A DNA stretch of 25,489 nt from a virus. Positions 1 to 8,584 of this stretch are shown in pieces. The first letter of the stretch is position 1, and every line of letters starts with the position of its first letter. The translations under genes and the position numbers were made by a program. Location: the IMG/VR virus record IMGVR_UViG_3300037882_001185, positions 1 through 25,489 of that record; one strand, given 5' to 3'. The notes under the pieces were generated by a model that worked only from the letters and a program-made list of their open reading frames with translations, ran no database searches and was not told the origin of the DNA.

Positions 1-289
1 CCAGTGCCGCGTTGGCCTGGGATATCGCTCGATTGGCGAGGTTGATACCGAAGCGGCGAGCGGCGTCTTCGCCGTGGGCGCGCAGGGCATCCTGTTCCGC
101 CAGTCCGCCCAGTCCCCCTTCCGGGAAGGACCCCGCCATCGGCGCCCACTCAGCGTCAGTGTACCCCGCCTTCTGCGCCCACTCTGGCATCATCTTCGGA
201 CGCTGCATGTGCGCAGGCAGCCCCGTCGCATTCGGCGACGGAGTCGCTTGAGGGTTCGGCGGCGGAGGAGTCAGTGGACGACGAGGCAT
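1..289 (-). CDS. Small proline-rich protein, cut by left edge (candidate internal virion protein)
   Basis: The reading frame opens with ATG at 287-289 behind a strong Shine-Dalgarno (AAGGAG, 6 bases before the start) and stays open to the left edge, giving 96 residues. It begins MPRRPLTPPPPNPQATPSPN, continues with a stretch containing PEWAQKAGYTDAEWAPMAG, and ends in an alanine-rich, probably helical segment. It starts 9 bases after the stop of the 305-residue gene upstream, so it is the next gene of the same leftward operon. I recognise no family. Its place at the end of the virion block, after other small Ala/Gln-rich proteins, suggests an internal virion (ejection) protein or the N-terminus of a larger one. 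That role is inference from position only. Confidence 0.7.
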   Translation of the reverse strand, partial: MPRRPLTPPPPNPQATPSPNATGLPAHMQRPKMMPEWAQKAGYTDAEWAPMAGSFPEGGLGGLAEQDALRAHGEDAARRFGINLANRAISQANAAL

Positions 290-298
290 AGAAACTCC

Positions 299-1216
299 TT
301 ACCGTGGGTTCCCAAGTAGATCCGGTTCCTCGGGTTGCGCAACGGGCGCGAAGAGTTCTTCGAGCTGCTGCAAGGACTCCGCGTCCCCCATCTCGGCCTC
401 CGCGATGGATGCCTCCAGATCCGCGTCGATAGCCCCACCGTAGAGCTGCGTCACGCGCTTACGGATAGAGCCCGCTCCGGCCGGAATCACCGTCGCGGGG
501 GCTGGTGCCTGAGCGCCGCCAGGGCCGTTCGGGCCGCCTGGGGGAACCGCAGCTTTGGCAGTGCGGGCCTTCGCGTGCTCCTCCATCTGGCGCATGTACT
601 CGCGCACAATCTTGGCGTCGTCCGAAGTCTCACGGAGCTGTTGCAGCTCCGTCTGCAAGTTGCGCTTGGCTGGCGTGACAGCATTCCAGCGAGTCATGCC
701 CGGCACTTCCTGGAAATCCGGGTTCGTCCGGGCTTCTCCCTGGAGTGCCGCTTCCTGGTCGGCCAGAGCGCGACGTGCGACCGAGTACGCGGCTTCACCC
801 ACTTCCGGGATCTTCTGCTCCGGTTGGCGTAGGTTCTTCTGCGTCATCGAATCCAGGTAGCGGACCCGCGCCTGCGCCGTCGGGTCCATCATCTTCGAGA
901 GCCCGCCGCCGATGGCGGAGGTTACATTCTTGACCCCCGCGCCGAAGGTGCTCAAGCCGCGGAGACCCAGCTCCTGCTGTTGGGTAGCCTCGACCGCGCG
1001 GTTGTGCCGGCCGTCTTCTTCGAGGCGTGCCGCATTCTGCGCTGCCAGCATGGAGTCGCGTTTCTCCATGCGCGCCAACCCTTGCGCGTCCTGGTCTGCT
1101 TTGTTGCGGGCGATCCGGGCGCGAATGACCGAGTCCCCCAGAGCCGCAAGGCCCTGCCCTACGCCACCAGGAGTGGCGAGGGAGTTGTAGTCAATACGTG
1201 GCGCTGGAATACCCAT
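299..1216 (-). CDS. Candidate internal virion (ejection) protein, 305 aa
   Basis: The 305-residue protein begins MGIPAPRIDYNSLATPGG. The start at 1214-1216 is chosen because AAGGA sits 5 bases upstream and the previous stop lies 8 bases away. The frame is open further upstream, but that would overlap the preceding gene by about 400 bases and reads as non-protein-like sequence. Residues 30-100 are rich in Ala, Arg, Gln and Glu and look helical (KADQDAQGLARMEKRDSMLA). A short glycine-rich patch (GAGVKNVTSAIGGGLSKMMD) follows, then more helix, a Pro/Gly linker (PPGGPNGPGGAQAPAPA) and an acidic C-terminus. No catalytic motif is visible. The composition and the position after the tail fibre suit podophage internal virion proteins that are ejected with the DNA, but there is no sequence match I can name. 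Confidence 0.78.
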   Translation of the reverse strand: MGIPAPRIDYNSLATPGGVGQGLAALGDSVIRARIARNKADQDAQGLARMEKRDSMLAAQNAARLEEDGRHNRAVEATQQQELGLRGLSTFGAGVKNVTSAIGGGLSKMMDPTAQARVRYLDSMTQKNLRQPEQKIPEVGEAAYSVARRALADQEAALQGEARTNPDFQEVPGMTRWNAVTPAKRNLQTELQQLRETSDDAKIVREYMRQMEEHAKARTAKAAVPPGGPNGPGGAQAPAPATVIPAGAGSIRKRVTQLYGGAIDADLEASIAEAEMGDAESLQQLEELFAPVAQPEEPDLLGNPR

Positions 1217-1224
1217 GGTTGTCC

Positions 1225-1947
1225 TTACCGACGGAAATAGTCTTGGTTGGAGCCGGTGTCGAATTGCTTCTGCTGAGCCGGGGCAGCACTGCCATTCCAG
1301 GCGTCCATGAAGTTGCCCCCAGCACCCATCAGGCTGCCGACTGTCGTCCAGTCCTTGCCCGCGTTTTGCGCCCGGTCGAAACGGTTCTGCCCGCGCATGT
1401 TCACCTGCTGAAGCTGGTCTTCGAGGCCCGCATTGCGGAGCTGCTCCATGGCGCGGATGTCGCTGATCTGGTGGCCATAGCGTTGGTCGTCGATACCCGA
1501 CTCCAGGAGGGCGCCACTTTGCCGGCTGCCGACCCGGCGCAGCATGGAGGCGTCTCCAGCCACCATTCGCTGACGCCCAGTTGCGGCTCCAGTTCGCTCG
1601 GCCACTCCACGCCCCCACGCATGGGCGGCGCCCCCCATGTCTGCGCCTGGGTTGGAGCCACCCCCGACTTGCGCCAAGGACTGGTCAATGAGCGCAGTGT
1701 CTTCCGCTTGCTGCCCGTACTCTGGAGCCATGTAGGCTTGCAGCGTCCCCCCGATGCCGTTGAGGCGCGCATCGTTTACCCCTTCGTATTGGCGTTGGAA
1801 CCCTTGCTGGGCGGCTTTCTGCTGGGCGTAGTAGGCTTGGAGGTCCTGCTGGTTCTGCCGGTTGGCAGCACTAAGGGCGTGCTGCTGCTTGTAGGCACCG
1901 TAGGCGCCCAAGCCTGCACCAGCCACACCAAGGAGAGCACCGTACAT
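1225..1947 (-). CDS. Candidate internal virion protein with hydrophobic N-terminus, 240 aa
   Basis: The start is ATG at 1945-1947, sharing one base with the previous stop (TAATG) and preceded by GGAGG 6 bases upstream. An in-frame TTG two codons earlier is less likely. The protein begins MYGALLGVAGAGLGAYGAYK, a small-residue hydrophobic stretch of about 18 residues that could insert in a membrane, followed by a Gln/Ala-rich helical region (QHALSAANRQNQQDLQAYY). The C-terminal third has GSLMGAGGNFMDAWNGSAAPA and ends near QDYFRR. A GxxxG-like N-terminal helix plus long Gln/Ala helices resembles the composition of small podophage ejection proteins. This is a compositional argument only. It is translationally coupled to the 349-residue gene upstream. 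Confidence 0.78.
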   Translation of the reverse strand: MYGALLGVAGAGLGAYGAYKQQHALSAANRQNQQDLQAYYAQQKAAQQGFQRQYEGVNDARLNGIGGTLQAYMAPEYGQQAEDTALIDQSLAQVGGGSNPGADMGGAAHAWGRGVAERTGAATGRQRMVAGDASMLRRVGSRQSGALLESGIDDQRYGHQISDIRAMEQLRNAGLEDQLQQVNMRGQNRFDRAQNAGKDWTTVGSLMGAGGNFMDAWNGSAAPAQQKQFDTGSNQDYFRR

Positions 1948-2996
1948 TACCAACCTCCGCGGGAAGACCCGCCAAACCAGGACTGAGACTGCCGGGGGTT
2001 CCGGTCGACGGCGTTAGCCAGCGAATTGAGCCCGCTGCCCCATGCCTGTGATTGCTGTTGCTGCCCGAACTGGTTGATCTGGCGCTGCTGCTGATTGCCC
2101 GCGTACTGCGCTGCCGCCGACGTGGTGGCACTGTGGATGCCGTCAAGCTGCGCACGCAGAGCGTCCGCGTCGCTGATGTCGCCCGAGTTCACAAGGCCCA
2201 GAAGCTGCGCCCGTGATTGCTGGTCATTGGTGCGGAACTGCGCCTGCGCTTGGTCGGCGTTGGACGCGGCTTGGATCGCCTGAGTGTCCCGAGTCCGGGC
2301 AACCTGCCCGCGCCCTTCGACATCCACGGACCCGCCCTTGAGACCGCGCGAGGCAGCACTCTGGACCGACCCCTTGAGGTTGTTGCCGTAGTCTTCCTCG
2401 ACGTTGGCGAGGTCGTTCTGGAGGCGGTTCTGGACGATCCCCTGCTGCCAGCCCGCGCGTTCTTCGCTGCCGAAGTAGTCGTTGACCTGCTGTTCATAGC
2501 CTTCGCGCTGCGAAGTTTGGTCTTGCTGGCGCAGAGCTTGGTTGATCTCGTCGTCCGTCATCGGCTGGCCTTTAGCCGTGCGGTCACGCACCTGGGCGGC
2601 CAGCGCCGAGTTCGGGTCTACACGCTGGAACCAGTCCGCGCCAGCCCGGTTCTGCGCATTCTTGACTGCTGCGCGGTGCTCAGCCTGCTGCCGGCGGAAT
2701 GCCGCGCGGCCCTTCTTGTAATTGCTGTAGCCCCGGAAGCCCTGCATGACGCCCGCCACCGGGTTCAGCATGCCCATCGCCATGTTCTCAGTCGAGTAGC
2801 GGTTGCCGCCGACGCCCAGGTTCTCCCGCACGAACTCGCGGTTCGATTGCCCCGCCGTGTACTGAGTAGTGTTTGGCCCCGTGCCAATCACTGACGAGGA
2901 AGTGCGCGAGTACCCCAAAGACGGGTCAGCCGTATTGGCCGCCGTCGTGCGCTGGGTGTTTGCCGCTCCAAGGTAGTCATCGTAGGTGTAGGGCAT
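1947..2996 (-). CDS. Candidate internal virion protein, 349 aa
   Basis: The 349-residue protein begins MPYTYDDYLGAANTQRTT, with its ATG 3 bases after the tail-fibre stop. The N-terminal 80 residues are Thr/Ser/Asn-rich. Residues 85-260 look like long charged and glutamine-rich helices (for example RQQAEHRAAVKNAQNRAGAD and QQVNDYFGSEERAGWQQGIV). The C-terminal part is very Gln/Ser-rich and ends SQSWFGGSSRGGW. No signal peptide or catalytic motif is visible. Together with the next two genes it forms a run of Gln/Ala-rich proteins after the tail genes, the usual place of ejection proteins in podophage genomes. The alternative is a late structural protein of unknown role. The last base of its stop codon overlaps the ATG of the next gene, indicating coupled translation. 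Confidence 0.8.
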   Translation of the reverse strand: MPYTYDDYLGAANTQRTTAANTADPSLGYSRTSSSVIGTGPNTTQYTAGQSNREFVRENLGVGGNRYSTENMAMGMLNPVAGVMQGFRGYSNYKKGRAAFRRQQAEHRAAVKNAQNRAGADWFQRVDPNSALAAQVRDRTAKGQPMTDDEINQALRQQDQTSQREGYEQQVNDYFGSEERAGWQQGIVQNRLQNDLANVEEDYGNNLKGSVQSAASRGLKGGSVDVEGRGQVARTRDTQAIQAASNADQAQAQFRTNDQQSRAQLLGLVNSGDISDADALRAQLDGIHSATTSAAAQYAGNQQQRQINQFGQQQQSQAWGSGLNSLANAVDRNPRQSQSWFGGSSRGGW

Positions 2997-2999
2997 GGG

Positions 3000-4604
3000 T
3001 TAGTACCAGATCAAGATTGCACCAGCCGCGCCTGAACCGGCGCCGCCACTATCACCGCAACCGCCGCCGCCGCCAGGAGCGACGCCGTTCGTGTATGTGC
3101 CGCCGCTGCTGCCGTCCGACGTGGAGTACCCGATACCGCCTGCGCCACCTCGCGGACAATCGCCGCCAAGTCCTGCGAACCAGCGGCCCGAAGCGTGGTC
3201 AATGTAGTCGCCGTGCTGCCCGTAGCCGCCGTTGATACCGAACCCCGCGACAGACCCGTCAAAGGCTACTGTGCCCCCGTTTGCGATGCCTACTGCATCC
3301 CCAGGGTTTCCGCCATTACTTGTGACGAGTGCCGTAGCAACACGAGAAATCTTTGAGAGGCCACCTGCGGTGGGAGCCCCGCCGGAAGCGCCCCCCGCCC
3401 CCACGTCGACGGTCAGGGTCTCGCCTCCAGTGACCGTCAGAACTGCTGTAGCGTATCCGCCGCCGCCGCCGCCAGAAGTCGTCCGAAGGCCGCCGCCGCC
3501 GCCGCCGCCGAAGACTTCGACGCGGATCTTGGTGAGCCCCGCAGGGACGACGAAGCTGTTCGTGCCCGCCGCTTGGTACGCCGACAGGGAGGAAAAGCTC
3601 GCCGCCAGCCCCTGGGCTTGGGAGAGGTTGACAGCGTCAGTAGCGGCGACTCCCGCCGCAAGGTTCGTGATCTGTTGCGCGCCCATGTTGATGGGGCCAG
3701 TCATCGTCCCACCCGCCAACGGCAGGTAAGTAATGAGCTGGCTGTAGTTCACCGCGTCCGTGGCGACAGTGCCCGCGGCGAGACCTGTGATCTTGTTGGC
3801 GCCCATGGGCAGCGGAGCTGCCATCGGGGTCGTGCCGTCGAGGCGCAGGAAGTAGGTTTGCAGAGCGTTCCACACTGAGGTGTAGGCAGCAAACTGGTTC
3901 ATGGTGACAGCGTCTTGAGCGCCTACGCCGTCGCCAACGTTCGTCAGCCGGAAGCCACCCATCGACTGGTTGGCAGTGAAGGCGACCGTACCCGTGCGAC
4001 GGATAAGGTCCGCGGTGTTGCCGACAGCAGTTGCCAGTGTAGTGCGAGCGAGGGCTTCCTCTTGCAGGGCTGCTTCGACTGTCACCGCGACGAAGTAGCC
4101 GCCCGCGTCGTAGATGGCGATGAGGCTGGCGCCGTCGGAGACAGAGACAGTCTGGAGGCGGGTCAGAAGCCCGGCCCCGGATTCAAAAGCGGCGATCGTG
4201 ATGATCGTCCCGACCGTCTGCGCGGCCAGGGTCACTTCCAGGAAGCCGCCGTTATCGGCGACACCCAGAACGGAGGCCGTCGGCAACTTGACGCTGTTGA
4301 CGTAAACGAAGACGTTGAGGGCAGTGAACGCCGCGCTCCAGGTGACCGTGGTCAGGAATGCAGTCTGTGACGCCGTCGCCGTGATGTCCTGCGTACCAGC
4401 CAAAGCCTGGGCCGTAGCCGCCGCGACGTTGGTCAGGGTGCCGTCTGCGTTCGTGACCGCGCGCTGCCGGAGGCAGAGCTGGTTCACCACGTTCATCAGG
4501 GCGTTCAGTTCCGAGTCGACACCCAGAGGCGCCGGCGAGTCGAGCCCGTTGTTGGCGTCACGAAGGAAGTTCGTGACACGAGCGGCAAACGGAGCGTGCG
4601 GCAT
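3000..4604 (-). CDS. Tail fibre with phage repeats and glycine-rich receptor-binding tip
   Basis: This 534-residue protein is probably the host-recognition fibre. Residues 1-200 form an N-terminal part expected to attach to the tail (virion end). Residues 215-330 hold three degenerate repeats of a type common in tail fibres: MGGFRLTNVGDGVGAQDAV (215-233), MGANKITGLAAGTVATDAV (267-285) and MGAQQITNLAAGVAATDAV (307-325). A short strand FVVPAGLTKIRVEVF (351-365) leads into a glycine-rich domain (366-534) with several runs of five to seven Gly, ending GAAGAILIWY. This layout matches glycine-rich tip domains of tail fibres and adhesins, in which loops between glycine-rich strands contact the receptor. 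The ATG at 4602-4604 follows AGGA with 7-base spacing. The next gene starts 3 bases after its stop. No separate chaperone gene is seen beside it. Confidence 0.9.
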   Translation of the reverse strand: MPHAPFAARVTNFLRDANNGLDSPAPLGVDSELNALMNVVNQLCLRQRAVTNADGTLTNVAAATAQALAGTQDITATASQTAFLTTVTWSAAFTALNVFVYVNSVKLPTASVLGVADNGGFLEVTLAAQTVGTIITIAAFESGAGLLTRLQTVSVSDGASLIAIYDAGGYFVAVTVEAALQEEALARTTLATAVGNTADLIRRTGTVAFTANQSMGGFRLTNVGDGVGAQDAVTMNQFAAYTSVWNALQTYFLRLDGTTPMAAPLPMGANKITGLAAGTVATDAVNYSQLITYLPLAGGTMTGPINMGAQQITNLAAGVAATDAVNLSQAQGLAASFSSLSAYQAAGTNSFVVPAGLTKIRVEVFGGGGGGGLRTTSGGGGGGYATAVLTVTGGETLTVDVGAGGASGGAPTAGGLSKISRVATALVTSNGGNPGDAVGIANGGTVAFDGSVAGFGINGGYGQHGDYIDHASGRWFAGLGGDCPRGGAGGIGYSTSDGSSGGTYTNGVAPGGGGGCGDSGGAGSGAAGAILIWY

Positions 4605-4690
4605 GAAGGGATCCTAGCAGGAGGCGGAGGGAAGGGAAGGGGTACTAGTGCGTGATGCGCGCGAGAATTGGAGGATACGCCATGGGGTCC

Positions 4691-7102
4691 TTAGACGCGA
4701 GCGCCGGTCGCGGAGTTTACGAGTATGAGACCGTTGAATCCGACACCGTCGTAGAGAGCGCCAGCATTGTGATTTATGCCGAGGGAACCGAAGAGAAGTA
4801 CCACGCTGGAGCTAGCTTGGCGAACGCCGTACAGACTTCCTGGGGAGCCCTGGGCAGCCGCGTTCATGCGGTCGTAGTAAGTGAACCCGGTGTCGACGGT
4901 TCCGGCCGCGCTGTGGATAACTGCATGGCGGTAAGTCGCGCCACCGAAGGACGAACTGAATGTGCCGACGCTGAGGTACGACCCAGACGGAAGCTCCATA
5001 ATGCTGCTGTACGCGGGGCTCACCGCGACACTGAACCGGCTAAGAGGGGTCCAGTTCCCCGAGGAATCCGTTATTACTGCCGAGTAGAAGTCCTCGCCAG
5101 AATCCGCGCCTGCCGGCAGGTTCGTGACGGGCGTGCCACCAAAGTCCACCCCGTACGTGTAAACCACTTCGCCGCTGGCGACCATGCAGTTATTCTTGAC
5201 GCTCTGAAGGTTGCCACCGACGCCCTGACTGCTTTGCGCAATTATGCCCGTCGTGGCATGAACCGAGGCATTTCCTCTGCACCACTGACCACCCGCGTCA
5301 CGGGGGGAGGCAATGGACCCAGAGACAATAATTATATGGCTCCCCGAGAGCTTCATGGTCCGGACTTGCGGGGAGGTCAATTCTGAGATCGTGTGATTGG
5401 TCAGACGATTTACCGGGGAATCCGTGGTCTCTGGTCTCCAACTGTCCAGAGACGAACCAGTAAAGGAGCAAACGCCCTCGCGCGGGCTTCCGCTGACGTT
5501 GAGGAACGCGCCACCAACAAACATCCGAGAACCGGAATCAACGAAGCAGAACACCGAGCCGTCGAACGTCGGAGTCCACGTAGCGTCCAGTGCCCCCGTA
5601 GTCGCGTCGACCCGGCCCCCGTAGCCTCTTACGACACCGCCGAACGTGGATCCTGCGGCCGTCGTTCCGATATACACGGATGATCCAGATGCTAGCACGC
5701 AGACCGGCACCGACACCGCGATATTCGGGTTCCACGCGGTCCAGAGCCCCGTCGACATATTTAGGCACGCGGCGTAGTTTCTTGTGTAGGTACCGCTGGC
5801 GTCCGTAACTGTGGTGAACGCTCCCACCACGTAGGCCAGGGCGCCAACTACGTGAATGTCTTCGACAACCCCGTTGGCCTTGACTAAACTATTGTCGCCA
5901 ATCGCATTGACGACGGTGAGAACAACGCTCTCAGTGTCTGTGCCACCATCGTTCGAGGCAGTGATATTGATATTGTAGGTGCCGGGCTCCGTGGGGGTCC
6001 CAGAGATCGCTCCGGTCAAATGGTTGATACCAGTGAGCCACGACGGCGCAGAGACCACGTCGTAAAAGATTGGCCCAGCCCCGGTAGCGGTAATGGTGTA
6101 CGCCCAGAACACGTCTTCGGTGACGGAGCCGGTTAGTGACGACGTGATAACCGGGGGAGCCGGCGCCACTACTGGGGGCGGGGTCGGCGGCGGAGTGGGC
6201 GGAGGGGGGATAACCTCTCCGCTGTCTTCGATCGTCTCCTCGGTATAATACGGGATGACGTTAGAGACCGTCCAGGCGCTCATCATGGGCGCCGCAGCGT
6301 TCATCTCGGCGTTGGTGGCGTCCCACGCCCCATAGAGGGGGCCGAAGAACTGGGGGCCAGTGTAGGCAGGGACCGAGGACGCGACGCCAAGCCAGATCTG
6401 GTCCGCGCCAATCACAGCGATGTCGGTGTAGGTGACAGGCTGAAGCCCGTAGTCTTCGGCGGAGGTCGGGGCCGAGGCATCGGCGAGGCTGAAGCGGACG
6501 ACGCGGTGCCGGCAGAGGCAGTACAGGCGCGTCCCGTCGACGACGGCGCGCAGCACTTCCCGGCAGTTGGGAGCGTTGACGGTGCCCTCCCACACGAGGG
6601 AAGTCGCGGTGACAGTCACCGTCGCGAGCTTGCCGCGGACGCCGTCGAAGATGTAGAGCTTGCCTCCGGCGAAGGCCGCTGCGGTGGACTCGGCGACAAT
6701 CCCGTGGAGTTCCGCGAGGACTACGCCAGCCGTCGACATGAGACGCACGCCTCCGCGCGCCAAAGGGGCGACGAGAGTGCCCGCGCTGTAGAAGGTCCAG
6801 CGGTGGCCGCCAGAGGCAAAGAGGTACTCAGCAGAAATTGCTGGGGTTGCAGTCGCCGTGAGGACACTGACGCCGAAGTCAGTCAGGACGTAGTAGGCGG
6901 ACGGAGTGCCGTCGCTCGCAATATCGAGAGGCTCCGCCGACAGCTCCGCGGACTCCCCGAGGAAGTCGACGCCTCCGCCGCTCGCGCGCTGCGCGATCAG
7001 GACTCGGTTGTAAAGACCTCCGCAGGCGGCGTACGTCGTGCCGTGCTTCGTGAGGCGAGTGATGTAGCCGAAGCGGGTGTCGCGCGTGTAGGTCGTGGTC
7101 AC
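4691..7102 (-). CDS. Mosaic tail protein: propeller, proline hinge, Ig-like domain, second propeller
   Basis: The 803-residue protein starts at GTG 7100-7102, directly after the stop of the nozzle gene, with AAGGG 6 bases upstream. Residues 1-285 contain short strand-rich repeats consistent with a beta-propeller. Residues 298-318 are a proline hinge (PPPPTPPPTPPP). Residues 319-398 match the He_PIG/cadherin-like Ig pattern: SAPSWLTGINHLTGAISGTP then GTYNINITASNDGGTDT. Residues 405-803 look like a second propeller with DUF5122-type repeats (AYVVGAFTTV, RMFVGGAFLNVSG, each followed by aspartate/tryptophan turns such as DATTGALDATWTPTFDG). It probably sits at the tail tip or side as a spike or receptor-binding component; the role is inferred from domains and from its place between nozzle and fibre. 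The DNA of the C-terminal half is visibly less GC-rich than its neighbours. Confidence 0.82.
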   Translation of the reverse strand: MTTTYTRDTRFGYITRLTKHGTTYAACGGLYNRVLIAQRASGGGVDFLGESAELSAEPLDIASDGTPSAYYVLTDFGVSVLTATATPAISAEYLFASGGHRWTFYSAGTLVAPLARGGVRLMSTAGVVLAELHGIVAESTAAAFAGGKLYIFDGVRGKLATVTVTATSLVWEGTVNAPNCREVLRAVVDGTRLYCLCRHRVVRFSLADASAPTSAEDYGLQPVTYTDIAVIGADQIWLGVASSVPAYTGPQFFGPLYGAWDATNAEMNAAAPMMSAWTVSNVIPYYTEETIEDSGEVIPPPPTPPPTPPPVVAPAPPVITSSLTGSVTEDVFWAYTITATGAGPIFYDVVSAPSWLTGINHLTGAISGTPTEPGTYNINITASNDGGTDTESVVLTVVNAIGDNSLVKANGVVEDIHVVGALAYVVGAFTTVTDASGTYTRNYAACLNMSTGLWTAWNPNIAVSVPVCVLASGSSVYIGTTAAGSTFGGVVRGYGGRVDATTGALDATWTPTFDGSVFCFVDSGSRMFVGGAFLNVSGSPREGVCSFTGSSLDSWRPETTDSPVNRLTNHTISELTSPQVRTMKLSGSHIIIVSGSIASPRDAGGQWCRGNASVHATTGIIAQSSQGVGGNLQSVKNNCMVASGEVVYTYGVDFGGTPVTNLPAGADSGEDFYSAVITDSSGNWTPLSRFSVAVSPAYSSIMELPSGSYLSVGTFSSSFGGATYRHAVIHSAAGTVDTGFTYYDRMNAAAQGSPGSLYGVRQASSSVVLLFGSLGINHNAGALYDGVGFNGLILVNSATGARV

Positions 7103-8581
7103 TTAGAGCCCTTTTGCGCCGACGGTGTAGGAGAAAGCGATGCGATCGACGTAGAAACCGGTGCCGACGAGCCCGGTCAAACGGAAGGCAGGAGCTTCGC
7201 TGTTTTCGAGCACGGCGATGTCGACCATGGAAGAGGTCGTACCATCTAAGGTACAGATCTTCTCCAGCTTGGTGTAATCGCGGACATCGTAGAGGCAGTA
7301 CACGGCGGGGGTTCCGGCGCCCGAGAAGTCCATCGTAGCGATGAACTTCCATTCGCTGGGGGCGTCGAAGTCCAGGTACGGAGTCTCGAAGGTGTACGAT
7401 GAGCCGTCGGCGTAGCCGGCGTCGAAGCGGTAGATGTCGGAGCCCGAGCGGAGGTACAGTTGGCCCAAGTGCTCGACGACGGCAGTGGCGCTGACCCCGT
7501 CTGGCAGTTCGTACTTGGTCCAGCCGGACTTTTTGGACGACGGAGAAGTCATATAGCGCCACGCCACAGTGCCGAAGAAGCAGTAGTAAGCGCTGCGTGC
7601 CTGCGACCACACGGATAGAGGGGTCGTGGCGGACAATAGGGTGGTCTCGGGGAACACAGGAGCGCCGATGTCTCCGTCGATGAGCTGCCCGTTGTACTGT
7701 GACCGCCGCAACGAGGAGAAGGTCCCGCGGGAGAAGTAGATCAGATCGCCGCGGACGTTGGCCAGTGAACCCGGATACTGGACACCAGGGCCGTTCAGGA
7801 TGCGAACAAGCTGCATCTGAGCCGGTGACGGGTGCATCTGCCAGAGTTGCATGGAGTCGGTAAAGCAGACGGCCATCAGGTCGTCGTAGAAGGACAGCCC
7901 TTGGATGGTACGGTCGCCGGTGGCGTGGCGGATGACAGGCAGGAAGCCCGCGTCGCCTTCAGTCGTCCAGTCCTCGATCCCCCCGACAGTGCCGCAGAAC
8001 CAGACGGCCCCGTTCGTATTGTCGATAGCGCACATCTTCTCCTGGATCTTCAGGATAGTGGGGCCGGGGAGAAACGGGAGGAGGACCTTGGTGGATACCG
8101 GGTCGTTCGAGGGGACGTACGCCGGGGGCGGAACACCGTTCACGTCTGGAACTGGCGTGTCCTTGATCCAGTGCAGTTCGTAGTTACCACCCGCGGCTGC
8201 GCTGCGCTTGACGATGAGAGCGGGGTAAATACCTTGCGCGCTGTCCGCGTCCCAGGAAGAGACCGAAGTCACCTCAGTCACGGAGCCATCGGCGTAGACG
8301 GTGCCATCACCGAGGAAGTCGTAGACGATAGGAACGGGGCCCATGATCGCGCCGGGCTTCGAGTGCCCCGCCGCCAGGGCACAGCGGAGACTCCCGCCGA
8401 CCGAGTAGAGGCCGACGCTGGCAGAGTCGACTTGGGCCACAAGGCGTAGGCCGTCGCGCTCAGTGAACGTCCCGTCCGTGATGAGGTCCAGGTTGACCGC
8501 TTTGCGCAGCGTCTTCGGGTCCGCAGAGTCCAAGACTGAGCGGACATCGACGCCGGTCCAGCTGTCGAAAGCCTTACGCAC
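7103..8581 (-). CDS. Tail nozzle / DNA-stabilisation-like beta-propeller protein, 492 aa
   Basis: The start is GTG at 8579-8581, three bases after the adaptor stop; no in-frame ATG lies near. The N-terminus, with VNLDLITDGTFTERDGLRLV (residues 29-48) followed by GLYSVGGSLRCALA, is the usual opening of podophage nozzle or P22 gp10-like proteins, where a first blade is built around an arginine/aspartate turn. The remainder has repeated strand-turn-strand blocks (AVWFCGTVGGIEDWT, LSFYDDLMAVCFTDSMQLWQ, GQLYLRSGSDIYRFD) that suit a propeller. In that family the protein sits below the adaptor ring and closes the tail channel. Gene order adaptor, nozzle, tail protein agrees. The length is close to the P22 gp10 class. 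Confidence is high for a tail-tube or hub role and moderate for the exact homology. Confidence 0.85.
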   Translation of the reverse strand: MRKAFDSWTGVDVRSVLDSADPKTLRKAVNLDLITDGTFTERDGLRLVAQVDSASVGLYSVGGSLRCALAAGHSKPGAIMGPVPIVYDFLGDGTVYADGSVTEVTSVSSWDADSAQGIYPALIVKRSAAAGGNYELHWIKDTPVPDVNGVPPPAYVPSNDPVSTKVLLPFLPGPTILKIQEKMCAIDNTNGAVWFCGTVGGIEDWTTEGDAGFLPVIRHATGDRTIQGLSFYDDLMAVCFTDSMQLWQMHPSPAQMQLVRILNGPGVQYPGSLANVRGDLIYFSRGTFSSLRRSQYNGQLIDGDIGAPVFPETTLLSATTPLSVWSQARSAYYCFFGTVAWRYMTSPSSKKSGWTKYELPDGVSATAVVEHLGQLYLRSGSDIYRFDAGYADGSSYTFETPYLDFDAPSEWKFIATMDFSGAGTPAVYCLYDVRDYTKLEKICTLDGTTSSMVDIAVLENSEAPAFRLTGLVGTGFYVDRIAFSYTVGAKGL

Positions 8582-8584
8582 GGG

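Noticed and set aside
1217-1618. Longer N-terminus for the 305-residue protein
   Set aside because: It would overlap the 240-residue gene in another frame for its whole length, and the internal ATG has AAGGA upstream.
6879-7610. 243-residue arginine-rich frame across the nozzle and tail protein junction
   Set aside because: It is a shadow frame with extreme Arg/Leu content, while both genes under it have strong domain evidence.
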